Of a stretch of DNA of 11,155 nt, positions 5,860 through 11,155 are shown piece by piece. Source of the DNA: an uncultured Collinsella sp. GTDB taxonomy: Bacteria > Actinomycetota > Coriobacteriia > Coriobacteriales > Coriobacteriaceae. The stretch lies in contig URYU01000052.1 in NCBI GenBank assembly GCA_900552155.1, forward strand, positions 1 to 11,155, written 5' to 3'. The notes under the pieces are model-generated. The model saw nothing but the letters and a program-made list of their open reading frames with translations. It ran no database searches and had not been told where the DNA came from. How positions within the stretch are numbered: position 1 is the stretch's first letter; each line of letters opens with the position of its first letter. A program made the position numbers and the translations under genes.

Positions 5860-7146
5860 TTAGGGACGGACCTGGCCGGTGCCGCGGAGCTTGTATTTGT
5901 AGGTGGTGAGGGCCTCGGCGGCAAAGGGGCCACGGGCGTGGAGTTTTTGGGTCGAGATGCCGATCTCGGCACCCAGGCCAAACTCGCCGCCGTCAGTGAA
6001 GCGAGTGCTGGCGTTGGAGTACACGGCCGAGGCATCGACAGCATCGAGGAAGCGCTCGCAAGCATCCGTATCCTCGGCAACGATGGCCTCGGAGTGCATC
6101 GTGCCGTAGCGGTTGATGTGTGCGATGGCCTCGTCCTCGTTTGCCACGACCTTCACGCTCATCTCGAGAGCCAGGTACTCGCGACCCCAGTCCTCCTCAG
6201 TCGCGGCGACGTAGTTGTCGCCCTCGACAAGCCCAGCGTCGGCGCATGCGGCGCACGTGGCCTCGTCGCCGTGAATGAGCACGCCGTGGTCATGCAGCAC
6301 GGCAACGACCGCCGGCAAAAACGAATCTGCCACGGCACGGTCGACCAGCAGCGACTCGGCGGCATTGCACACGCCTACGCGCTGGGTCTTGGCATTAACG
6401 ATAATGTTGAGCGCCTTATCAAAGTCGGCGGATTCATGCACGTAGATGTGGCAGTTGCCAGTGCCCGTCTCGATCACCGGCACAAGCGACTCGCGCACGC
6501 AGCGCTGGATCAGGCCTGCACCGCCGCGCGGAATGAGCACGTCGACGACACCGCGGAGCTTCATGAGCTCGACAGTGGCCTCGCGGTCGGTGGACTCGAT
6601 CATCGACACGGCCTCGCGCGGGAAGCCCTTGGCCTCGAGCGCATCGGCCAGCAGCTCGGCGATCATGGCACACGAGTGATAGGCCAGCGAGCCGCCGCGT
6701 AGAATGCAGGCGTTGCCGGTACGGATGCAGATGCCTGCGGCGTCGGCCGTCACGTTGGGGCGCGCCTCGTAGACCATGGCGACCAGGCCCAACGGCACGC
6801 TCACGCGGGTCAGGTCCACACCGCTCGCAAGCACGCGGTGGTCGAGCACGCGGCCGACGGGATCGGGCAGCTCGGCGAGCTTCTCCAAACCGGCGGCCAT
6901 GCCCTCGACGCGCTCAGGCGTCAGCAGCAGACGGTCGAGCAGACCGGCCGAGGTGCCCGCATCGCGCGCGGCGGACATATCGAGCTCGTTGGCGGCGACG
7001 ATGGAGTCGACACCGTTGCGCAGTGCTGCGGCCATGGCGCGCACGGCCTCCTGGCGCTGCTCATCGCTCGCCGTGGCAAGCGAGGCCGACGCCGCCTTGG
7101 CGGCAACGGCAAGATCGTGGACATACGTGGCTATATCGACCGACAT
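5860..7146 (-). CDS. proA: Glutamate-5-semialdehyde dehydrogenase (gamma-glutamyl phosphate reductase)
   Basis: ProA performs the second step of proline synthesis: it reduces gamma-glutamyl phosphate with NADPH to glutamate 5-semialdehyde. The protein has 428 residues, typical of the family. Recognisable ProA stretches are VPLGLVAMVYEARPNVT, RTGNACILRGGS, the catalytic cysteine C260 in QRVGVCNAAESLLVD, and the C-terminal GEFGLGAEIGISTQKLHARG. The fold is that of an aldehyde dehydrogenase. The ATG at 7144-7146 has AGGAG about 12 bases upstream, a rather long spacing. The usual partner proB (glutamate 5-kinase) is not in this window. The gene is divergent from the iminopeptidase gene with 112 bases between them, so the two could be linked through proline metabolism, though that is inference. 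Confidence 0.96.
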   Translation of the reverse strand: MSVDIATYVHDLAVAAKAASASLATASDEQRQEAVRAMAAALRNGVDSIVAANELDMSAARDAGTSAGLLDRLLLTPERVEGMAAGLEKLAELPDPVGRVLDHRVLASGVDLTRVSVPLGLVAMVYEARPNVTADAAGICIRTGNACILRGGSLAYHSCAMIAELLADALEAKGFPREAVSMIESTDREATVELMKLRGVVDVLIPRGGAGLIQRCVRESLVPVIETGTGNCHIYVHESADFDKALNIIVNAKTQRVGVCNAAESLLVDRAVADSFLPAVVAVLHDHGVLIHGDEATCAACADAGLVEGDNYVAATEEDWGREYLALEMSVKVVANEDEAIAHINRYGTMHSEAIVAEDTDACERFLDAVDASAVYSNASTRFTDGGEFGLGAEIGISTQKLHARGPFAAEALTTYKYKLRGTGQVRP

Positions 7147-7189
7147 GGGCGGCCCTTTCTCCTAGAAGTTTGCAACCATGGTAGCCGAT

Positions 7190-7220
7190 TTGCGCATGGC
7201 CTCGCCCGCGGCGGTAGAAT
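7190..7220 (+). promoter_or_regulatory. Candidate promoter of the iminopeptidase gene
   Basis: TAGAAT (7215-7220, five of six) is a good -10; TTGCGC (7190-7195) lies 19 bases upstream as a somewhat distant -35. It would start transcription near 7227, about 32 bases before the ATG at 7259. This argues against the in-frame ATG at 7178, which would precede the promoter. Confidence 0.4.
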
Positions 7221-7258
7221 TGGTCAACCCGAAACACCGCAACGAACGGAAGACTCAC

Positions 7259-8677
7259 ATGGCCCTCATCACTTCGTACCACGTCCCCGGCCTTTACGTC
7301 GAGGACCACAGCATCGACGTCCCCCTTGACTGGCGCGGCCTGGAGCCGATGCTCCTGGCCGTCGGCAGTACCATGCGCCGCGGCGCTATGCCGGCACCCA
7401 TCGCCGGCGCGCCCGAGAGCATCAAGCTCTTCTACCGCGTGGTTTGCGCGCCCGACCGCATCAACGACGATCTGCCGCTGCTCCTGTTTTTGCAGGGCGG
7501 CCCCGGCGGCGAGAGCCCACGTCCGCTGTCGCCCACAAGCGACGGCTGGATCGAGGAGGCCGTCAAGCACTTCCGCGTGGTCCTTCCCGACCAGCGCGGC
7601 ACCGGACGCAGTAGCTGCGTGGACGGCCGCACGATCAAGGCACTGGGTGAGCGCGCGACGGCGGCCGGCTCCGATGCCGCACGCTCGCAGGCGGATTTCC
7701 TCAAGCGCCACCTCGCCAGCTCCATCGTGCGCGATTTTGAGTACCTGCGCCTGGTGGGCTTTGGCGGCAAGCCCTGGGTCACACTCGGGCAGAGCTACGG
7801 CGGCTTTTTGACGTTGAGCTATCTGTCGCTCTTCCCCGAGGGCATAGCAGCAAGCTTTACCTGCGGCGGCATCCCCCACGTGCCGGCGAGCGCAAGCGAG
7901 GTCTACGCGCACACCTTCCCGCGCATGGCCGCCAAGACGCAGCAGTATTACGACCGCTACCCCGCTGACGTCGACCGCGTGGCAGCCCTGGCCGATGCGC
8001 TCGAGGCCCAGAAGCCCGTGCTGCCCGACGGCTCGCCGATGACGGTCGAGCGCCTACAGCTCATGGGCAGCGACTTTGGCATGAAGCCGAGCTTTGAGCG
8101 CATGCATTGGATTATCGATCACGCTTTTGTTGACGGCGACGGCACGCTGACCTGCGGCTCCTCGGTATCCGACAGCTTTTTGATGCGCGCCTTCGAGCGC
8201 ACCAACACGCGCACGAATCCGCTGTACTGGACGCTGCAGGAGTTCATATACGCCGACGGCGACACTATGCCCATTGGCTGGGCCGCGGCTGAAGAGAAGG
8301 CGCACCGCGCCGAGTTCGACACGCTCGCACGCCCGCTCATGTTTACCGGCGAGGCCATGTTCCCGTGGATGTTTGAGCAGATGCCCGAGCTTAAGCCGTT
8401 TAAGCCCGCCATGGACCTGCTGATGGAAGACACCAGCTGGGACAAGATCTACGACCCGCAGCGCCTGGCCTGCAACGAAGTTCCGCTCCAGGCCGCGGTG
8501 TATTTCGACGACATGTACGTGGATTCGGGCCTGCAGCTCGATACGCTCAGCCGCGTGGGCAACTCGCATGCCTGGGTGACCAACGAGTTCGAGCACGACG
8601 GCCTGCACGGCGGCGTGGTGTTCAAGCACCTCTTCGACGAAGCACTCAACCGCGGAGACCTGCGCCGGATCTTCTAA
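7259..8677 (+). CDS. Alpha/beta-hydrolase, S33-type proline iminopeptidase (prolyl aminopeptidase)
   Basis: Enzymes of peptidase family S33 release N-terminal proline from peptides in the cytoplasm. The protein has 472 residues, the length of the larger S33 class. Visible motifs are the oxyanion-hole strand FLQGGPGGESP (QGGPG at 79-83), DQRGTGRS (111-118), the nucleophile elbow GQSYGG with S179, an acidic YFDDMYVDSG near 415-424 (likely catalytic Asp), and EFEHDGLHGG near 443-452 (H446 or H450 as catalytic His). There is no signal peptide or membrane segment. The start chosen is MALITSYHVPGL, with GGAAGA five bases upstream; the open frame continues 27 codons further but runs through the likely promoter. 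Specificity for proline is family inference; another acyl or peptide substrate is possible. Confidence 0.88.
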   Translation: MALITSYHVPGLYVEDHSIDVPLDWRGLEPMLLAVGSTMRRGAMPAPIAGAPESIKLFYRVVCAPDRINDDLPLLLFLQGGPGGESPRPLSPTSDGWIEEAVKHFRVVLPDQRGTGRSSCVDGRTIKALGERATAAGSDAARSQADFLKRHLASSIVRDFEYLRLVGFGGKPWVTLGQSYGGFLTLSYLSLFPEGIAASFTCGGIPHVPASASEVYAHTFPRMAAKTQQYYDRYPADVDRVAALADALEAQKPVLPDGSPMTVERLQLMGSDFGMKPSFERMHWIIDHAFVDGDGTLTCGSSVSDSFLMRAFERTNTRTNPLYWTLQEFIYADGDTMPIGWAAAEEKAHRAEFDTLARPLMFTGEAMFPWMFEQMPELKPFKPAMDLLMEDTSWDKIYDPQRLACNEVPLQAAVYFDDMYVDSGLQLDTLSRVGNSHAWVTNEFEHDGLHGGVVFKHLFDEALNRGDLRRIF

Positions 8678-8689
8678 CAAAGGAGTGTC

Positions 8690-9867
8690 CCCACCTGCCG
8701 GCACAGACGATATGAGCAGGACATAAAAACATTGAGAGCCCCTGCTGCATGCAATCCCGTGGATTAGGCCGACAATGGTGAGTGTCTGATTCGAACCGGT
8801 GGCGGCCACGCCACAAGCATGGAAAGGGGCTCTCTCATGTTGAATACTACCACCTTCGTCGGCCTCGACGTGCACGCGCGCTCGATAAAGGCCGTCGCCC
8901 TCGACGCGATGACCGGCGAGGTCCGCTCGGCCACCTTCGGCTACGACGCCGCCGAGGTCGCGGGCTGGGTGTCGTCCGTCGACCCGTCCGCCAAATGCGT
9001 CTACGAGTCGGGCGTCACCGGGTTCGACCTGCAGAAGAGGCTGTCCTCGATGGGAATCGACTGCGTCGTCGGCGCGGTGTCCAAGATGATCAAGCCCAGC
9101 GCCGACAGGCGGAGGAAGAACGACCGCAACGACGCGGAGTTCCTGGCGCGCATGCTGTCGGTCGGCAACGTCGTGGAGGTGTGGGTGCCCGACGACGAGT
9201 GCGAGGCGGCGCGCGACCTGACCCGGGCCCTCGACGACGCGCGCGAGGACCTGAAGCGCTGCAAGCAGCGGCTGTCGAAGTTCCTGCTGCGGCACGGGCT
9301 CGTCTTCAGCGAGACGAACGCCAAGGGGCAGAGGAAGAAGAACTGGACCGCCGCCCACTGGGCCTGGATAAGGTCGATATCGTTTCCCGACAAGGCCGAC
9401 GACGAGGTGCTCGCCTACTACATCGACGCCGCCAGGCAGGCCATGGAGGACAAGAAGAGGCTGGAGAGGCTGGTCGAGGCAGAGGCGTCGAAGCCCCGCT
9501 GGAAGAAGAGGGTCGACTCGCTGCGCTGCCTGAAGGGCGTCGACGCCATGACGGCCGCCGACATCGTGTTCGAGGCCGGCGAGTTCTCCAGGTTCAAGAA
9601 CGCCAGGTCGTTCGCGGCATGGATCGGGCTCACCCCCTCCGAGCACTCCAGCGGGGAGAGCGCGAGGCAAGGCGGCATCACCAAGGCCGGCAACAAGCAC
9701 CTGAGAAGGGTTCTCGTCGAGGCCGCGTGGCACTACATAAGCGCCAGCCCGCATCCGAAGGACCTGGCCAAGGGCCAGGCACCCGACCCCGCGGCGAGAA
9801 GGCACGCGGCCAAGGGCATCCGAAGGCTCGTGAAGAGGCGCGAGGAGATGCTGGGGCGCGGCGTCCA
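8690..9867 (+). mobile_element. IS110-family insertion sequence, right end missing
   Basis: The element consists of a non-coding left part, the recombinase gene at 8837 and no right part, because the IS3-family element starts at 9868. IS110 elements have no classical inverted repeats, so the left edge is not visible. It must lie between the iminopeptidase stop (8677) and about 8710; 8690 is a placeholder. It abuts a GTGTCCCC motif shared with the intergenic repeats of this window, consistent with the known habit of IS110-type elements of inserting in REP sequences. With one end gone it should not be able to excise. Confidence 0.65.
8712..8836 (+). ncRNA. Candidate IS110 bridge RNA or structured leader
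   Basis: IS110 recombinases use an RNA encoded in a non-coding end to join target and donor DNA. This stretch is rich in pairing. ATGAGCAGG (8712-8720) pairs with CCTGCT-G-CAT (8741-8750, one bulge). GAGAGCCCC (8734-8742) pairs with GGGGCTCTC (8826-8834), and inside that CATGC (8748-8752) pairs with GCATG (8817-8821). A local hairpin, GTGGCG-GCCA-CGCCAC, is at 8799-8814. The first two stems share bases and exclude each other. The second hides the recombinase ribosome site. Position and foldability suggest a bridge RNA, but no donor or target loop could be matched because the element's ends are not known. Confidence 0.35.
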
Positions 9868-9922
9868 TGGATTGGCTACATCTTTTTGGACGATTTCGGG
9901 AGGACCAAGCCTGCTTTCCTGA
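8837..9922 (+). CDS. IS110-family transposase (DEDD recombinase), C-terminus replaced by IS3 sequence
   Basis: The N-terminal RuvC-like domain has all four acidic residues of the family: D11 (GLDVH), E57 (VYESG), D96 and D99 (KNDRNDAEF). After a helical middle part comes the Tnp_20-type domain with GLTPSEHSSGES (likely catalytic Ser 271 or 272) and QGGITKAGNKHLRRVL. From residue 345 on, the reading frame runs into the IS3 left end (GLATSFWTISGG...) and stops at 9922, giving 361 residues. The native tail is lost, so activity is doubtful. The start is the ATG at 8837 with AAGGGG seven bases upstream; an in-frame ATG at 8819 lacks a site. Arginine is often AGG or AGA, unlike the CGC-using chromosomal genes, a sign of transfer. 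Confidence 0.9.
   Translation: MLNTTTFVGLDVHARSIKAVALDAMTGEVRSATFGYDAAEVAGWVSSVDPSAKCVYESGVTGFDLQKRLSSMGIDCVVGAVSKMIKPSADRRRKNDRNDAEFLARMLSVGNVVEVWVPDDECEAARDLTRALDDAREDLKRCKQRLSKFLLRHGLVFSETNAKGQRKKNWTAAHWAWIRSISFPDKADDEVLAYYIDAARQAMEDKKRLERLVEAEASKPRWKKRVDSLRCLKGVDAMTAADIVFEAGEFSRFKNARSFAAWIGLTPSEHSSGESARQGGITKAGNKHLRRVLVEAAWHYISASPHPKDLAKGQAPDPAARRHAAKGIRRLVKRREEMLGRGVHGLATSFWTISGGPSLLS
9868..9896. repeat. Terminal inverted repeat of the IS3 element, orfB side
   Basis: It begins TGGATTGGCTACATC and contains TGGAC. It matches the reverse complement of 11054-11082 at about 19 of 29 positions, including the first nine. The orfB stop codon (TAG, 9876-9878) lies inside it. Confidence 0.85.
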
Positions 9923-10739
9923 ACTCGACCGGGGTCATGTACCCCAGCGTCGAATGCATCCTGAAGTTGTTGTACCAATGCACGTAGTCCGCCAGCTTGA
10001 CCTGCAGCTCGCGCGTCGTGCCGCACGTCTCGCGGTAGACGAGCTCGGCCTTCAGTATCTTGTTGGTCGACTCGTCGACCGCGTTGTCGTACGGGCACCC
10101 CTTCCTCGACAGCGACCGCTCGATGCCGAAGACGTCGAGCATCTCGTCGATCTTCGCGTTGTCGAACTCGCTGCCGCGGTCCGTATGGAACACCTCGATG
10201 TCGGATATCGGGAACTCCAGCGTCGCGAAGGCGGCCCTCACCAGGGCGGCGTCCTTGCGCGGTCCGGCGGAATGGCCGACGATCTCGCGGTTGCTCAGGT
10301 CGACGAGCAGGCAGACGTAGTTCCAGCCGCCGCCGACGCGCACGTAGGTCAGGTCGCTGCACACGTGGGTGCGCGGCGCGTGCCCGCCGAACTCCCCGGC
10401 GACCACGTTCGGCAGGTCGGCCTCGTTGGGCCTGCCGGGATGGCATTTGAACCTCCTGCGGCCATATGCGCTGGTCAGGCCGTTCTTCCGCATTATCCTG
10501 CAGATGCGCCTGCGGCTGGCGGTTATGCCGTCCCGGGAGAGCGCCGCCTTGATCTTGCGGGCCCCGTAGCGCCCGCGGCTGGCCTCGTGCGCCGCCAGCA
10601 CGGCGGGCTCGACGGGGTCGGGCGCCCCCGGGGCCGCCCCGCGCGACCGCATGGAGTAGTAGGTCGAGCGCGCAACGCCGAGGATCTCGCATTGCGCCGA
10701 TACCGGGTAGCGGTCGGCGTTGGCCGCTATCACCGTCAC
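9876..10739 (-). CDS. IS3-family transposase OrfB (DDE integrase domain)
   Basis: This is the catalytic subunit of the IS3 transposase. Counting from a GTG at 10737-10739 it has 287 residues, close to the usual 280-290. It opens with an HTH_21-like part (YPVSAQCEILGVARSTYYSM). The rve integrase core has D129 in SDLTYVR, D187 in FHTDRGSEF and E223 in DNAVDES, with exactly 35 residues between D187 and E223. It ends with the family tail WYNNFRMHSTLGYMTPVEF. The GTG overlaps the orfA TGA as GTGA, so coupled initiation is possible. The same frame is also open upstream as far as 10892, which allows a fused OrfAB made by -1 frameshifting. The start is therefore uncertain; the product is not. Confidence 0.92.
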   Translation of the reverse strand: MTVIAANADRYPVSAQCEILGVARSTYYSMRSRGAAPGAPDPVEPAVLAAHEASRGRYGARKIKAALSRDGITASRRRICRIMRKNGLTSAYGRRRFKCHPGRPNEADLPNVVAGEFGGHAPRTHVCSDLTYVRVGGGWNYVCLLVDLSNREIVGHSAGPRKDAALVRAAFATLEFPISDIEVFHTDRGSEFDNAKIDEMLDVFGIERSLSRKGCPYDNAVDESTNKILKAELVYRETCGTTRELQVKLADYVHWYNNFRMHSTLGYMTPVEFRKAGLVLPKSSKKM

Positions 10740-11023
10740 TTTCGTGCGAATATCAGCGCCGCTTGTTTTAAAACGTCGACCTCCATGCGCAGCCTGCGGT
10801 TCTCGCGCTCCAGCTCGATCACCCGGTTCTGCTCGGGCGTGCGGTTGTCGGCGGCATGCGGCGATCCCGTGGCGTTGATCGACTTGACCCATCTGTCGAC
10901 GGTGCTCTTCGACAGGTCGTACTCGCGCATCACGTCCGCCTTGGGCTTCCCCGCGTTTACGAGCTCGACTATCTGCCGCTTGAACTCGTCGGTGAAATGC
11001 CTGGGGTGCTTCGGGTCCGCCAT
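10736..11023 (-). CDS. IS3-family transposase OrfA (helix-turn-helix protein)
   Basis: This 95-residue DNA-binding partner of OrfB would recognise the element's ends. It has an HTH_Tnp_1 type domain at about 8-50 (FTDEFKRQIVELVNAGKPKADVM, then the helix SKSTVDRWVKSI). A charged leucine-zipper-like coiled coil follows at about 64-90 (RVIELERENRRLRMEVDVLK). The ATG at 11021-11023 has a GGCGGAG-type site just upstream. The gene overlaps the start of orfB by four bases and contains a slippery heptamer 28 bases before its stop. Confidence 0.93.
   Translation of the reverse strand: MADPKHPRHFTDEFKRQIVELVNAGKPKADVMREYDLSKSTVDRWVKSINATGSPHAADNRTPEQNRVIELERENRRLRMEVDVLKQAALIFARK
10766..10772 (-). promoter_or_regulatory. 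Candidate -1 frameshift heptamer T TTA AAA in orfA
   Basis: In the orfA frame the codons GTT TTA AAA contain the slippery pattern X XXY YYZ. A -1 slip here enters the orfB frame (KTSGADIRTKVTV…), which stays open to the orfB stop. IS3 elements commonly make their fused transposase this way. No clear downstream pseudoknot was worked out. Confidence 0.5.
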
Positions 11024-11053
11024 GGGCTCCGCCTGTCTCTTCCGTCCCTCACG

Positions 11054-11082
11054 TAACTGTCCAGCTTAGTGTTGCCAATCCA
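11054..11082. repeat. Terminal inverted repeat of the IS3 element, orfA side
   Basis: It ends GCCAATCCA; its reverse complement begins TGGATTGGCAACACTAAGC and contains TGGACAG. It pairs with 9868-9896. It lies 31 bases upstream of the orfA start and may overlap the element's own promoter. Confidence 0.85.
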
Positions 11083-11155
11083 GGTAGCAGGCCGAGCGCG
11101 CCAGGTCCATCGCCCCCCACAGCCTGGGGGCCCCGCGGTTCGCCATGTCGTAGAA
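11066..11155 (-). pseudogene. 3' fragment of an unidentified coding sequence, cut by the IS3 end
   Basis: Read on minus from the window edge, the frame gives FYDMANRGAPRLWGAMDL, then ARSACYL, before entering the IS3 repeat (DWQH) and stopping at TAA (11066-11068). Every codon outside the IS ends in G or C, as expected for real coding DNA here. The family is not recognised. It does not continue on the other side of the IS, where the IS110 gene lies on the opposite strand. The call rests on codon bias over only 24 codons. Confidence 0.35.

Larger units (their letters stand above)
9868..11082 (-). mobile_element. IS3-family insertion sequence (IS150-like), 1215 bases
   Basis: The element carries overlapping orfA and orfB on the minus strand, bounded by imperfect 29-base inverted repeats that start TGGATTGGC. 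The layout, the DDE domain and the TGGAC motif inside the ends fit IS3/IS150 relatives. The bases just outside differ (…GTCCA on the left, GGTAG… on the right), so there is no 3-5 base target duplication. The left flank is the IS110 gene and the right flank is different coding DNA. Both orfs appear intact, so it may still be active. Confidence 0.9.

Noticed and set aside
7178..7258. Upstream in-frame ATG adding 27 residues to the iminopeptidase
   Set aside because: It has no good ribosome site and overlaps the candidate promoter; the ATG at 7259 has GGAAGA at good spacing.
8819..8836. Earlier IS110 start at 8819
   Set aside because: No ribosome site precedes it, whereas AAGGGG precedes the ATG at 8837 and the N-terminus then matches the family (D11 position).
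8054..9868. A 604-codon minus-strand open frame across the iminopeptidase and IS110 genes
   Set aside because: It runs antisense through two well-supported genes and a non-coding gap, with no recognisable domain.
9867..11069. A 400-codon plus-strand open frame across the IS3 element
   Set aside because: It is antisense to orfA and orfB, which have HTH and DDE motifs; this frame has none.
1..11155. CRISPR array, tRNA or rRNA genes
   Set aside because: No regularly spaced direct repeats, no cloverleaf with a T-loop motif and no rRNA-like stretch were seen on either strand by eye.

Overview
The window is most likely from a high-GC gut actinobacterium of the class Coriobacteriia, with Collinsella as the best guess. 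This is inferred from three things: the strongly GC-rich third codon positions, an actinobacterial-style Rho with a huge charged N-terminal extension next to argS and a CarD-family gene, and short intergenic hairpin repeats containing GGGGACAGGCACC. No database search was possible, so all family names come from motifs read in the translations.

Chromosomal backbone (1 to about 8680). On the minus strand there is the 5' two thirds of rho (the window edge cuts it just after the Walker A motif), then about 530 bases of non-coding DNA. That gap holds a likely rho promoter and leader, a 150-base inverted-repeat element and the argS terminator. Complete argS (minus) follows. A 342-base divergent region separates it from a CarD-family regulator gene (plus), then an HD-domain phosphohydrolase gene (plus). 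That HD gene is bracketed by two identical 41-base hairpins that look like terminators. proA (minus) converges on the second hairpin and is divergent from a plus-strand S33-type proline iminopeptidase gene. The backbone genes are mainly housekeeping: transcription termination and initiation control, arginyl-tRNA charging, proline synthesis and release of N-terminal proline from peptides. They do not form one operon; most have their own promoter or terminator signals.

Mobile segment (about 8690 to 11155). An IS110-family element lies directly downstream of the iminopeptidase gene. Its DEDD recombinase residues are intact, and a highly foldable stretch upstream of the gene sits where a bridge RNA is expected. 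Its right part is missing: an IS3-family element (1215 bases, 29-base imperfect terminal repeats, orfA and orfB on minus) cuts the recombinase gene and supplies a foreign tail and stop codon. The IS3 element has no target-site duplication. The DNA on its far side does not look like the rest of the IS110 gene, but instead gives a GC3-rich minus-strand reading frame of unknown identity. This points to a rearrangement through IS3 copies, or to an assembly join in a repeat. Both mobile elements use AGG/AGA arginine codons freely, unlike the CGC-rich backbone genes.

The points most worth a second look are: the roughly 435-residue disordered, AT-hook-like extension of Rho; the two competing RNA folds around the IS110 ribosome binding site; the 150-base inverted-repeat element near argS; the two identical hairpins enclosing the HD gene; and the IS110/IS3 junction.
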